The notes beneath the pieces were generated by a model that was given only the letters and a program-made list of their open reading frames with translations, had not been told where the DNA came from and searched no databases. This document shows, piece by piece, positions 35,216-47,101 of a DNA stretch of 64,000 bases (within the stretch, counting starts at the first letter, position 1; every line of letters starts with the position of its first letter). This DNA is from Sciurus carolinensis (taxonomy: Eukaryota > Chordata > Mammalia > Rodentia > Sciuridae): the NCBI RefSeq assembly GCF_902686445.1, contig NC_062223.1, positions 61,253,498 to 61,317,497 of the forward strand, in the 5' to 3' direction. The position numbers and the translations under genes are program-made.

Positions 35216-37004
35216 AGTCTTTTACTTTTCCCTGTGGAGTCTGTGAGTCCCTTGGAGGTCTAAGGATCTGCTCAGGCAAATCCATCCCTGCTCTTACTTG
35301 AGCAGCTCAGCATGTGTCTGTTATTTGGACATACTGGAACTCAGTGTAAAATATTACTTAGGAAAGAAAGTTCTGTGGTTAAGGTAGTTTCAGGTGTTTT
35401 TGTGGATGTTTGGGTCTACATTTCCACCTCACATCTTATTAAAATGTTCCTGTAAGGTATCTGGGTTTTAGATAAAGCCTGGGCTTGCATGAAAGGGATG
35501 AATTAATTGAATGAGAATCTCTTAGTATTATCAGCTGGAATAAAGGAGGCAGGAGTTAAAAATAATGTCAAGCTGGGACAGAGTCTGAAGGTGATCACTG
35601 AAGAACTTCTAGAACTTCAAGGGCAGGATTAATGTGATCAAGGTAAAGTTTAAACCTGGGAGTCATCTTCATTTCTAATCGTTAGGAGGGGACAGGTGTT
35701 GAGTCATTAGTTGCAACACTAAAATGGACTTTAAAATTCATCAACTATAGAGATGTGTATTGAGAACTGGTCCTCCAGAACAAGAGTCAGCTTTCATATA
35801 GTAATTTGTATACAGGGATTAAATTGAATCTGGGAAATTTTCAGAAAATTGGAGGATCTGAGTGTAGCACTGAGATCAGTTCTTCACTTCTTGAATTGAT
35901 TGTACTGGTGTCTTCAACCAAACCTACCCCCCTGAGGAAATTCTGATCAAAACTAACAGAGTGTTTGCTAGGTTCTGGCTTGTATCTAGAAAAACCTAGA
36001 ATGTGCCTTGGTGCATTCTGCCTGTTAGTCAATGAGCTTGGTCATGTGTGGTCATGTGAGGTGCCCTTTGAAGTGCTGATTCTTATTGCATGGATCCATT
36101 CAAATTGGGTTTCTTATTTTAATTCCACCCCGACCCCCAGTATATTTTCTTTGGTAGAAACTAGCCTGATTGAAACTCAAGTTTGCCACATTCATGTGGA
36201 CATCTTTAAAGGCCATGTGGCTCTCCCCTCAGCCCAGGATTAGTTCTTTCTTCTTCTATTCCATCAATCTGAATTGCTGAGATCGAACCATGCCTAGAAG
36301 TAAGTCTGTCTAAGTGTGATGTCCAAGATATGAACATCTTATGCTGAAATGCTCAGAAAGCAGTTAGGTTTGGGCAGAAATCTAAGTCTAGAGAAGGGCC
36401 CTTCTTATGGAAGAATTTGCCATGTGGAGGGCCACTGGGAAGGCAGCTCAGTTTCAGCCCTGGCGGGTCAGCCAGGACACCCAAGTGAGTGGTTCTAGCA
36501 GCCCATGAAGCTGCCCTGCCTTCTGAGGGCTGCTGTGGCCACTGTAGGTGGGAGTGAATTTAACTTTCCTCATTTATTTTCTTTTTAGTTCTTGGCACTA
36601 CATGCTGTGAATCCAGGATACTGTCTCTTTATTAGTGTATCTCCAGTCTTGCCCCTGTTGTGGCTCTTTTCCAGGAACTTTTGATCTTTCTCCAAGACTA
36701 GAGGCATTTCCAGGAACCAAAGGCTATTTCAGAGGATAATCGGCTTTAAAAAGTTCTCTGTGTCCCCTGAAGGAGGTTGGCTTAAATTCTATCACCTTGG
36801 GGCAAACAACACCTCATCTTGCTCTCTCTCCTCTAAGACCCTGCCCTCTCGAAGTAGCAGAGCCCATGACAAGTTAGTTGATTTCCCTAGAATGTGCCGT
36901 GACAAATCTGCCTCCCTTAGGAGAAGTGGTGTGACCGCTTCATTATATGTTCTGACCTTCAGAAGCATACACCACCCTGGCCCCAGCCCCCTCCAGAGCT
37001 TCTT
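35216..37004. other. Unassigned sequence
   Basis: About 1.8 kb with no recognised repeat or exon. The 92- and 88-codon + frames (35965-36243, 36760-37026) show no motif. Confidence 0.4.
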
Positions 37005-37647
37005 TCTTTTAAATTATTTGTTCTAATTAGTTATACATGACAGCAGAATGCATTTTGACTCATTGAACACAAATGCAGCACAACTTTTCATTTCTCTGGT
37101 TGTACACGATGCTGAGTCACACCATTCCTACACTCATACGTGTATATAGGGTAATAATGTCCGTCTCATTCTACCATCTTTCCCACCCCCTATACACCTT
37201 CCCCTCACTCCATTCTGCCTAATCCACAGTTCCTCCATTCTTCTCTTGCCCACCCCGCATTATGGATCAGCATCCACATTTCAGAGAAAACCTTTGACCT
37301 TTGGGTTTTTGGAATTGGCTTATTTCACCTAGCATGATATTCTCTAGTTCCATCCATTTACCTGCAAATGCCATAATTTCATTCTTTAAGGCTGAGAAGT
37401 GGTCACACCACTTCTCCATTGTGTATGTGTACCACAGTTTCTTTATCCATTCATCTATTGAAGGGCACTTGAAGTTGGTTCCACAATTCAGCTATTGTGA
37501 ATTGAGCTGCTATAAACATTGATATGGCTATGTCACTGTAGTATGCTGATTTTAAGTCCTTGGGTATAGGCCGAGGAGTGGGATAACTGGGTCGAATGGT
37601 GGTTCCATTCCAAGTTTTCTAAGGAATCTCCATACTGCTTTCCATTT
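37005..37647 (-). mobile_element. 5'-truncated LINE-1, antisense
   Basis: It is the reverse complement of the L1 3' end seen at 11780-12400. 'aattagttatacatgacagc' begins the 3' UTR, a C-rich block follows, then ORF2 3' codons ('cctagcatgatattctctag', 'tgcaaatgccataatttcat', 'ctttatccattcatctattg', 'ttaagtccttgggtatagg') up to 'ctgctttcca' at 37647. The L1 stops abruptly there. The copy is clearly diverged; target duplications are not obvious. Open frames inside it are antisense L1. Confidence 0.93.
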
Positions 37648-37904
37648 ACATCCCTCCCTTCCCCATAGTTCTGACAAAAACTGAGCGAGAGGATGCCTGA
37701 GCCTACAGTGTCATCTCTGCCCACAAGTTTGTTTTTCCAATGGGAGACCTTTCAGAGTAAGATTGACCTCTCTTTCCCTATTCTCTATTCCACCCAGCAC
37801 AACCTGACTATTGAGCACACATGATTGATTGAGTGTGGGATAACATATCTGTGTCCTTGTCCAGTTCAGATAACACATTTGTCCCAGTATTTCAAGGCAC
37901 TTTT
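37648..37904. other. Unassigned sequence
   Basis: No gene or repeat family recognised. Confidence 0.35.
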
Positions 37905-38260
37905 CATCACAGCTATGGGAATCAGGGAAAGTTGGCTGGACAGCTGACCTCAGCTGGGATGCTAAGATGGCTGGCTCTTTCTGTCTTTGTGTAATCTAGG
38001 GCCACTGCCTCTGCATGTGGCCTACCTACTATGTTTCTCCAAGTATACCTTCCAGCAGATAGTAAACTTCTTACACAGCAGCTCTGGAGTCCTAAAGGTG
38101 CAAAAGTGGTCAGATATTCTAGCCTAAGCCCAGACTTGACCCGGTATAATGTTGCATTCTGTTAGTTAAAGTGAGTCACAGATGAAAGCAGATTCATCGT
38201 GGGAGGAGACTGCACTAGTACATGAATGTTGGAATAATGGAGTTTATCTTATCTCTGAAC
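37905..38260 (-). repeat. Probable ancient LTR/MaLR-like repeat, antisense
   Basis: 'cagctgacctcagctgggat', 'ctgcatgtggcctacctac', 'agtgagtcacagatgaaagc' and 'gggaggagactgcactagta' match in order a family I remember as an old LTR, but I cannot name it with certainty. Confidence 0.35.
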
Positions 38261-39059
38261 ACAACTTCAGTATGTGATAAGTTTTGGGGGTTCAAGGCTT
38301 ATAATGCTTTGTTACTTTCATAATTTCCTGACTGATGAGAGGAACAGCCAGGTAGTTAAACCAGCAACAGAAATCGCTCCTTCTTGGGTAACCCCAGAGT
38401 TAGAAGAGGAACTGTTAGTCTCAGGAGGATTTTCTTAAATCAGGGTGATGCTCTAGAGTCCTTCAGATGAAGGATGACCCTGGGCATCTTCTTAGGTTAG
38501 CCTTACCAATTATGAAATCTTTGTTTCCCTCTAGGCAGCATATGTAAATGCACAACTAGAGATGAGGTAATGGCAAACTAGGATCTTCCCAGGCCTGTTC
38601 TCCAGTCAGCCCCAAAGCAATAAGTGCTCAAGGTGTATGGTGGGTACAAAAGTCAGGAGCATTTAAAAAATAGGTTTGGTTCCTTTTATTACCACTTAAT
38701 AGATGTGGGAACTACAGTCCCTGCCTCAGAGTAGGGATTTAATAAACATTAGTTTTTCTTTTTCTCATGTATTTTTGTGGATTAGCATAAAAAAACAATA
38801 AACATTTAAAGAGACTACACAATGAATCAGGTAATATTTTTACTTGATGACTAGAGCATATAGGGGGTGAATGAGTGGGAGAAATAGAGAGTTGCTCATC
38901 TATCTATTTGTAGCTTTTGGAAGCCAGATAGTGGTGAAGTCATTCATGTGTTAAGGAAAACAGCAGGAGGGGACAGTTTCTGCCATCTTGTAGGATTTCC
39001 TGGTCATTTTAGCACCATCCCTCAAGCACTGGGGCTCTCCTCTAGAATATTCCTAGTGT
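38261..39059. other. Unassigned sequence
   Basis: No gene or repeat family recognised. Confidence 0.35.
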
Positions 39060-39560
39060 GCATGTGGACGTCAGCTCTTTACTGGAAAGGGTGATTATAC
39101 AGGAGCAAAAGTAAACCTTTGACTTTGAAGTCACTGAGACTTTAGGCTGTTACCATGGTTTTACCCAGTGAAAACTGACTAACACAGAAGTTGGTACCAG
39201 GAATGGGGTATTGCAATAACAGAACAACAAAAACAATCAAATTATGTGATATTAGCTTCAGCATCAAGCAGTGGGTAGTGAAGAAACTTACTGAAGGTGT
39301 AACACAGTGACTCATTTTAAATAGTGATGACACATTTGGTAAAATTATTTGCTGAGATGATTTGGAGGGCAGATGATTTACCTAAGGAAGCTGTGACTTT
39401 AGGTGAAGATATTGACCAATGGAATGAGACCTGGAGCTTCACTGTTCTTAGTATCATGGGGACAATGGTATGAAGAAGGAGCTGAGTTCAGATGTATATG
39501 GTCAGTTTTCAAACAGTAATGAAAGAGAGAAAAAGAGAATCCAGGGACATTTAGAACTTG
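39060..39560 (+). repeat. ERVL-MaLR fragment: LTR 3' end plus start of internal region
   Basis: The end of an LTR ('gtgaaaactgactaacacag') is followed at once by a primer-binding site for tRNA-Leu (39192-39209) and by internal sequence typical of MaLR elements ('cagcatcaagcagtgggtag', 'gcagatgatttacctaagga'). No open frame longer than about 60 codons remains. It shows that a provirus-like copy, not only a solo LTR, once sat here. MaLR elements are non-autonomous relatives of ERVL. Confidence 0.7.
39192..39209 (+). promoter_or_regulatory. Fossil primer-binding site, tRNA-Leu(UAA)
   Basis: tggtaccaggaatggggt is complementary to the 3' end of tRNA-Leu(UAA) plus CCA with a single difference. Position just after an LTR end supports the reading. 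Confidence 0.75.
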
Positions 39561-40535
39561 CAGAATATAACTGATTCTCATATATAATCTTTAAAATTTA
39601 AACTAAGAACTGTGTTAATCAACCAAAACTAATTGTAGTATGACCTCAAGGGCAAAGTTCAAATCAAGGAAGTGACCTCCATGTTCTTTGTTAAAGTCTC
39701 TAATTTATTAAGCTGACCTTTAGTAAATCGTTTTAATCAGATAAGATAGTCCAGGGAAAGGAAATAAGTGTTTCCTCTCTTAAACTATGATAAATTTGAA
39801 GCACTGCCAATTGGTTCCAGAAAGAGACATGTCTTAAAAGCGTTCTAAGTATAGCTATTGGCATATAGGGTTGGTTGATGAAAAAGTGAGTGAGGTGTTG
39901 GGAGAAAGCTTTGTTTCTAAAAGGGCCACCAGTCTGAACATGAGACTGTGTGTCAAAGACACAAAATAATTTAAGGGCCTCCAAATGGCTTCCACTCAGC
40001 TTCCAAGGAGAAAATTTTCTCAATAGATATATTAAAGAAGATAATGAAAAAGGTCTTATCAAAGTGTGGAGTCTTGGTCTGTTGCATGGGCTGCTGAACA
40101 CATGGGTGACCAACCTGGAATCTACTCAAGGGATATTCCCTACCCCAGCATATGGGTTTATAAGATTTACCCAGCCAGATTTCAAAATTGCTAGAGATCA
40201 GGGATGACCTGGTGCTTGCTGTCTTTCCATTCTTCTCATACGAATGAGAGTACTCCTTGCAGCTAGGTTGACCTCGTACCACCAATGGATGTTAAGTTTG
40301 GGGAAGAAAAGATGACTGCGTTTTGTTTGATTTTTAGTTTTTGTTCTTAGGTCTCTGGATCCAAAGGAGCCACATTTTGACTTAATGTCATATCCCATTA
40401 GACTTTTAGCCTTCTTCCTTGGAGAATAGCTACATTTGGTGTGCAGAAGTGTGGGGAGAAAAATATTTACAAGCAAGATACATACTGTGAAAAATTGTAT
40501 CATTGTTTCCAACTTTTGCTTCCTCCTTTCCAAGA
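39561..40535. other. Unassigned sequence
   Basis: No repeat family recognised. Overlapping frames on both strands (up to 142 codons at 40198-40626 minus) show no motif. Confidence 0.35.
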
Positions 40536-40539
40536 AGCT

Positions 40540-40915
40540 TATATATCCTTGCCTCTTGCCATGTGATTTGCAGAGCATCTTTGTGGGGAGGAAGACAATT
40601 CCTTGCCCCATTTTTGGTTCAACCATATTTTTCTGATCAACAAAATGTGAGTGAAATTCTCATATGCCATTGTGAACAGAAACTAAGATCCATTGAGTGT
40701 TTTTACTAGTTCTCTTGATCATTTTCCTTCATCATGATACCAAGATAGAGGATGCTTTCCCAGTCTGGTTTCCAGGATGAGGAGGCCAGGCAGCCTCAGT
40801 GAACAGGTAATGTGGCTAAGAAATAAATCTTTATTGTTAAATCCTCTGAAATTTTGGGGGGTTTGATATTGTAAGCTTGCTATCATCACATAGCTGACTG
40901 ATATGCCTGGGTATT
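40540..40915 (+). repeat. MLT1J/K-like MaLR LTR, sense
   Basis: In order: 'ccttgccccatttttggttc', 'aaaatgtgagtgaaattctc', 'ttttactagttctcttgatc', 'cttcatcatgataccaag', 'ccaggatgaggaggccaggc', 'aagaaataaatctttattgt', 'ctctgaaattttggggg' and 'catagctgactgatat'. Nearly the whole LTR is recognisable. Confidence 0.72.
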
Positions 40916-41254
40916 AGACTAGTACCTCCTGGGTTATGTTAGAAGAGTTCACTAAATAGTTTCTATCTGATTTTCTTAGTAATCAGAATTTACCTTCTGC
41001 CTTTCAGAAAGTCAAGGCATTGGAAGGTATTCATTTTTTGTAGGTAACAGTCATAATTTGATAATATTCCATATATTTTACAGTAAATAAATACATAAAG
41101 TACAATAAGGATATACTTTCTTGCCACCTTTTTGGTGACCATATTTTTGGTTTGATCATCTAAGGGAGTTATATCAAAACTATATTTCACATGCATGTAT
41201 CTATAGCTATTTCAATTGATTGATTAATTAATCATATATTGCAAATTAACTAGA
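40916..41254. other. Unassigned sequence
   Basis: No gene or repeat family recognised. Confidence 0.35.
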
Positions 41255-43005
41255 GCAGGTCTGAGAAATACAGATAAGCCTACTATAAAGAAGAAAAAAT
41301 GCCATTGTCCAAAACTACCATGTCTTACATTGTTAATATTTAAATAATTCAAACTCAGAAAAATTGCAAGAATGATCTTTTCCCTTCCTTCTGTCTGTCC
41401 TCCTCACTTTTCTCTATCCTCCTCGCTTTCCACTCTCTCTAGCGCGCCCCTTTCTTTTCCTTTCTCTTTTCCTCTCATTTTCTCTCTTACCCTGCAGGGA
41501 GACACTCTGTTTGCTTAATAAACTCTCTTATGTGAAAAAAAAAATTGCAAGAATAGCACAAATTATTCTACTTTCCCTTCTTTCAGTTTCCCTTAAATGT
41601 CTACAACTTATGATATTCATTTTATCATTCTATTTGTTCTGAACCAGTTAAGAATAATTTAGAGATGTGATGCCTTTTTATTCCTGAATACTTAAGGATG
41701 TATTTCCTTTGCAAAAGCATAATGTCTTATGCAACAAAAGTTTATCAAAATCAGGAAATTAACATTTGTACAATGCTATCATCTAATCTATATGCCTTAA
41801 TCAAACTAATTGTTCCAATAATGTTTTTAGTGGCAAAAGATAAAAATTCTACTTGAAGAACTAACCCACGATCACGCATTGCTTTTGACTGTCCTGCCTC
41901 AGTCTCTTTTCAACTGTGATATTAGTACCTCAGTCTGTCTTTCTGTCTTTCTTGGTCTTGATACTCTTGAATAGTATTGGTCAGCTTTCATACTCTAGCA
42001 CTCAATATAGGTGTTACTTTGGCTTTCAATATTGGATTCAAATTTAATATTTTTGGCATAAACTTTGAAGAAATAAACTTGTGTTATTCTCATTGCATTG
42101 TATCACATCAGGATATAGATTTGTCCCATCACAAAGAATGCTAATTTGAATCATTCAGCAATAGTACCTACTGACTTCATGTAAAGTTACTATTTTTCCT
42201 TTTGAAATTAATAAATATTTTTCAACTAAATACATATCCTGTTTCTCATCAAAATTCCACCTGCTAGTCATAGCACATATTAATAATTCTTAATTTAATC
42301 ACTTATACTATTGGCAATTAAGTAGTGCTTTTCTAATTTTATTAAATTTGTTGTACATTTGCGAGTTGACATCCTACTGTAAGGAATAACTTTCCATTCT
42401 TTCTGATTTTATTTATTCATTCATTCATTTAATTTGCTTTCCAGTCTGGGCTCATGAATTCTTATTTTATTATTAGGGTTCTAATTTATTATTTATTCAG
42501 ATTGTCAAATTGTCCTAGATTTAGCCAGTGAGTATCCCTTTGAACTGATTTCTGTGTCCTTTTGACATCTTCCTGTTGTATTTTGAGCACTTACATCTAT
42601 TTGGGATAAGACAATATTCAAGTACCTTTTATGCTTTTCCAGTTTCAGTCATGGAATCAGCCATTTCTTCAAAGATTCTTGGTTCTTTATAGTGGGCTGT
42701 GGATTTCAGAAACTAGGATAATGTTATTACTACCAAGAAAGTCATCATTTTAACATTTAATATTTGATTTAATATTTCAATGTTTTTCTTTGCCTTTTTT
42801 CCTTATGCATTTGTTTTTGTAAACTTGAAATTGTACCAGGCTAAAATTTTTATTCCTACTTTTCCATTTAACACCACAACATGAATATTTCTCTGCCATT
42901 CTAAGCAAATTTTTCAGATAATTAGATAACTTTTATTGGTAGATGATTGCATTTTGCATCATTGAAGTATTTCCAGTTTAACTTTATAATTCACAATCAG
43001 TAATA
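41255..43005 (-). repeat. Ancient L1M 3' UTR, antisense, interrupted by a later insertion
   Basis: The T-rich sequence follows an old L1M 3' UTR in antisense over more than 1 kb: 'aaattgcaagaatagcac', 'gatgtgatgcctttttattc', 'atcaaaatcaggaaattaac', 'gatcacgcattgcttttgac', 'gtaaagttactatttttcct', 'attctactgtaagg'-like block near 42370, and 'ctgtgtccttttgacat' near 42552, 'ggaatcagccatttcttcaa' near 42652. A younger retroposed sequence (41374-41539) splits it. The far end (42790-43005) is less certain. Confidence 0.78.
41359..41554 (+). mobile_element. Retroposed pyrimidine-rich transcript with 15-bp duplications
   Basis: aaaaattgcaagaat at 41359-41373 is repeated at 41540-41554. The 166-bp insert (41374-41539) is strongly pyrimidine-rich over its first ~120 bases, then has 'ccctgcagggagacactctg', AATAAA at 41517-41522 and an A run from 41535. 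It is an L1-mediated insertion of a polyadenylated RNA into an older L1M. The 3' end resembles a retroviral LTR polyadenylation region ('gcttaataaactctctta'). The source family is unknown to me. Confidence 0.83.
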
Positions 43006-43009
43006 CTGT

Positions 43010-43200
43010 ATGGTTTTTAAAGTGCTTTCTCAAACAGCCTACATCTCAATTCTAACAGCAATTCTATGAGCTAAGCATTTTTGGTGCTCTTTTACTAACC
43101 AAGCACCTGAGACTTGAGGACTGTGTTGCTCAGAGACGTCCTGTGATGAGCTGAGCTCAGTTGAGCTGGGATGAAGCCCAGGCCCTCTGGTTAATGCATG
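43010..43200 (-). repeat. MIR fragment, antisense
   Basis: 'aattctatgagctaagcatt', 'accaagcacctgagacttga', 'aagcccaggccctctggtta'. Diverged. Confidence 0.42.
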
Positions 43201-43234
43201 CTATTGTTAGGCATCTGCTCATGTGTAAGCATTT

Positions 43235-43335
43235 GTCTTCTGAACTTAATTCTAAGCTACTTGATAGCAGAGACCATGTTTTAATGTGCATTGTGTCCCC
43301 ACAATTCCAGTACATCACAGGTGCTCAATAGTTTA
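43235..43335 (+). repeat. L2 3' end, sense
   Basis: 'taagctacttgatagcagag', 'accatgttttaatgtgcatt', 'acatcacaggtgctcaatag' match the L2 3' end in order. Confidence 0.62.
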
Positions 43336-45165
43336 TCACTTGGTTCAGGAAAGCATCTGAAAAGTCCTTGCCCCAAGCAAATTCTTAGGAAGATTTTCTA
43401 CTGGGAGCTAGCTATAAAAGCACATCTCTCTCTTTTTAGGACATTGGTGACCAGACATCTTAATTATTGCTATTCTTTGCAAGGGATGCCATCAGCAAGG
43501 GAGGAAGAGAAGAGCAATCTGTTTGGATAGGGAGGGGCAAACTCAATAAATTTGCCAGCTGCACTTGATATCTTAGCAGCAAAACAAGCCATCCCACACT
43601 GCCTTGTAACTGCAACACAAGGCCGAGGACACGGTCGTTAACTACCCCATGGTAGGAATCCTTATCTTCAGCAGATTATGGGTCCAGAGACCACATGGGG
43701 ACAAATTTGTAATAAATGATATTGTTCCAATTAGGACCTGGTTCAGCTGAAAATTAAAAGCACAAAATCAAAAGCCCTCTCCCCACTTAGCCATTTCCTT
43801 GCAGACATCCGGACCAGGAGGCTTTTTGATGTTGATTGTCTCCTCTTGCAGCTTTCAGTTGAGGACCAAGCCATACACCACGTGTGCTAATTATCCCTCT
43901 CCTAAGATTGCAAAGTTCCTAGTTAATCACGGAGTTAGTCCAAACTACTTAGTGAGTTTCCAAGGTGGCAGCTCTACGTTGGGGGCCAGTATAGACCTTA
44001 GCTGCCAAAAGGCCACCAACATGATTTTTTTCCTCCTAAGTCCACTTCCCTGGAAAGTGGAGGGCCTTGGGTCTTTGAGAAAAAATGGAATTGGAACTCC
44101 TGCAGGGAAAGAGAAGCCATCTCCTCCTCAGCTCCCCCAGCTTAGTCATTGACCTCGCCATTTCTCTGGCTTCTTCCACTTCAGCATGGAATACTCACCC
44201 CTGCTACATCTAAGTGCTCATCAAGACCTGTTGCTTGTGCTGTCTTAATGTTTCTCACATCTTCTTTGGCACAGAATTTAGTTCACTCAGGGTCATTTAG
44301 GTGACTAAAAGTATAACTAGTTCTTGTACCCAGATTTAGGTACCAATTCACACCTTTTGAAGTCTGGTATGTGCTTGACCTTAGTTCCCTAGACTAATTG
44401 TGGCAAAGTTCTAGCAGGATTTAAATTGTACAGAAAATACTGAGCCAAAAAAATTTCCCTTAGGTCTGTTTCCAGTTGGGAAGGCTTATAGAAGAAACCC
44501 TGTTCTCTTAATTATGGTCAGAGTCACATTGTTATATCACTGGCAAATCTTTTGTAAGATGTCACAAAAAAGTGAGGGAGGGGTCATGCTGGATCTTCTC
44601 CACTGGCCCCTCCTGGCCTTCCACACTTCTTTGTCCAGCACTCTGTCCAGGAGGCTGACCTCCCTGGGAGGATTTGCTGGGATTCTCCAACCCTCTGACC
44701 ATGGTTGATTTTGATCTGTGGTAAGCACCAGCAGGACAATAGAATGGCTTTGGTCTCTTTCTGAAAGTGACAGCTCCTCTCAGGTAACCTTCTTTGACAG
44801 TTCTAGGTTTCTCTTTAGGCTCCTATATCTGCTCCCCAACTTGTCATTCAGGCCAAGGAGTGGAGTGGTCATGGCCCCTATTAGCCCTGGGTTGCTGTGC
44901 TGCCCCTATTGGTTTCCTTTAACCCTTCCCACACATCTGTAAAGGTCCCGTATTAAATCCTCCTTTATTAGGTGTTTGTGCCATCTCTTTCCTTTCAGGA
45001 CTGTAACTGATTGAGGGGCTAAATAAGTAACTCAGATCTGATCACATGGAGTAGGGACACATGGACAAAATCATTATGGCATACTTGATTCAGATCAGAT
45101 CCTAAGCCCTTGCTGTGAGGAGTGGGAGCTCCAGCTATGTAGGATAGCATCACTAATAACAATAA
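43336..45165. other. Unassigned, repeat-poor sequence
   Basis: About 1.8 kb with no recognised repeats. A 117-codon + frame (43799-44152) and others lack motifs. The 43430-44000 part has a non-repetitive, CpG-containing character; see findings. Confidence 0.4.
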
Positions 45166-45167
45166 GA

Positions 45168-45410
45168 GCAGGAAGCTTTTATTGGACTCTTACCATATGC
45201 CAGGCATTGTTCTGTTTATCATATATTAACTCATTTTAGCCTTACAACAACTTATGAGATACATACTATCTTCATCACGGTTTTATAGATAAGAAAACTA
45301 AGGTAAAGAGGAGTTAACAGTCATCATTCAATTTCTACAGCTTAGTGTGGAAATCAAAACCAGGCAGTCTGGTTCTAGGGCCTTAGTTCTTAATTTCTAC
45401 ACTACTCTTC
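45168..45410 (-). repeat. MIR SINE, antisense
   Basis: 'ttattggactcttaccatat', 'gccaggcattgttctgttta', 'taactcattttagccttaca', 'gttttatagataagaaaact' and 'ggcagtctggttctagggcc' follow antisense MIR almost end to end. Confidence 0.83.
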
Positions 45411-45629
45411 TCCACATGCATAGGAAATTAGCCAATGAACTGACTTCCCAAATTATAGAATCATCTGAACATAACTTTTGAAGGAAAAAAATCCACAGTG
45501 TTTGAAAACTATTTTTAACTTTGGGATTTCTAACATAAATGCTAACACCCAGTAGTGCCATTTTTAGCAAGCTGTAATTTATTTAGGCAGATGGGAATGG
45601 ATATTATTCTCAGGTTTGAATGTTAAACA

Positions 45630-45745
45630 CTGTTTAGGCAGCACAGTACTGTTTAAAGGACTTGGAAGACTTAGGTTCTGCCATTCCTTGGCTGGGTGAC
45701 CTTGAACAAGCCACTTGTACTCTTGGAATCTCACTTCCCTCCCTT
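45630..45745 (+). repeat. MIR fragment, sense
   Basis: 'acttaggttctgccattcct', 'ggctgggtgaccttgaacaa', 'gccacttgtactcttggaat'. Good order, moderate divergence. Confidence 0.6.
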
Positions 45746-46433
45746 AGGTTTACTGGGTGTCTACACGCTCCCCTCATGTGATGTCCACTTTCTTATGTCA
45801 GCATCCTGACATGACTGCCACCACCCAACACCACCAACTAGTATTCCTTTGCTGGTTTTGGTGTAGAATGCCCAGGCACATGTGTTGTTTATAATATCTC
45901 AAACAAGGAGGCATCCTGCCTTGGCTTAAGTACTTACAGGGTCTTGTGGTCTCAGGGATCTAGTCTGCAAGGGGATTTGAGCACTTGCAGGGCAGTTAAA
46001 GCAACTGTAGGAAGCCCAGGTGGAGCTGGTGTTGGAGTCATTCTCATTGAGGAGGGCAAAGAAGGGACTTTAGGGGTTTAGGAAGATGATAGGCTGATGG
46101 ATGAAAAGGACCCTTTAGTATAATATTCCAGGAGACCCCTCTTGAAAGGAACATTTGTTACTGGAAAAAGATTTTGTGATTGCCTGCTCACTCTCCTCTG
46201 AAATTTTTCTTCCTTTACTTTGTGCTTTTGTTGATGCTATGAAGTTTGTCTAGTCAAACCCTCAAGGACAGATGAAACCTCTGATGTGAAATTCAATCAG
46301 AGGTAACATTTCTTCCTCCCTTCAGAATTCTGTGATGTTCTGCTTGAACCTTGTTCATAGCTGTTATGTTATACTACATGCTGCCATTATTTGTGTACAC
46401 ACCGAGTCTCCCCCACTAGGTGTGAACTCTGTG
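45746..46433. other. Unassigned sequence
   Basis: No gene or repeat family recognised. Confidence 0.35.
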
Positions 46434-46438
46434 CCTGA

Positions 46439-46860
46439 TGTTTTAGTCAGCTTTTTCACTGCTGTGTCTAAAATATCTGACCAACACAATTATAGAGGAG
46501 GAAAGGTTTATTTGAGGGCTCATGGTTTCAGAGGTCTTAGTCCATAGAAGACTGGCTCCATTCCTTGGGGCTCCAGGCAAAGGAGAACATCATGGTGGAA
46601 GAGAATGGCAGAGGGAAGTAGCTTGCGTCATCAGGAAGCAGAGAGAGAAAGTCTCCACTCTCCAGATACAATATATATACCCCAAAGCCATACCACAATT
46701 CCAATCTCCTCCAGCCACACCCTACCTCTTCAATTAATCCCATCAGGGATTATTCACTGATTGGGTTAAGACTCCTACAATCAATCATTTCTTCTCTGAA
46801 ATTTCCTACATTGTCTCACATGTGGGCTTTTGGAGGACATCTCACATCCAAACCACAACA
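46439..46860 (-). repeat. Near-complete MaLR LTR, antisense, with likely 5-bp duplication
   Basis: The 422-bp unit starts TG ('tgttttagtcagctttttca') and ends CA ('ccaaaccacaaca'). It contains 'aggaaaggtttatttgaggg', 'tcatggtggaagagaatggc', 'cattgtctcacatgtgggct'. Flanks are cctga (46434-46438) and cctgg (46861-46865), a 5-bp duplication with one change, as expected for this class. It is related to the LTR at 15388-15872 and looks younger. Confidence 0.83.
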
Positions 46861-46937
46861 CCTGGTTTACATCTGCATGTCTGAATACATGGAACTGGGC
46901 CCATAATCTTTGTTAGAGAGATGAGGGGGTGGCCTAC

Positions 46938-47098
46938 AAATCGCATTTAAAATTTTTTAAAGTATTTTTTAGTTGTAGATGGACACAATATCTTTTTTTA
47001 TTTATTTTTATTTGGTGCTGAAGATCCAACCCAGTGCCTCACATGGGTGAGGCAAGCACTCTACCACTGAGCTATAGCCCCAGCCCCAAATCCCATTT
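46938..47098 (-). mobile_element. ID SINE with extended A-rich 3' region, antisense
   Basis: Minus strand: the tRNA-like ID head is the complement of about 47016-47087 ('tctaccactgagctatagcc', 'agatccaacccagtgcctca'). The 3' region (about 46950-47015) carries 'agttgtagatggacacaata' and an A/T-rich tract. aaatcgcattt (46938-46948) and aaatcccattt (47088-47098) are target duplications with one change. The head plus this tail is a form characteristic of ground squirrels. Confidence 0.92.
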
Positions 47099-47101
47099 TT
47101 A

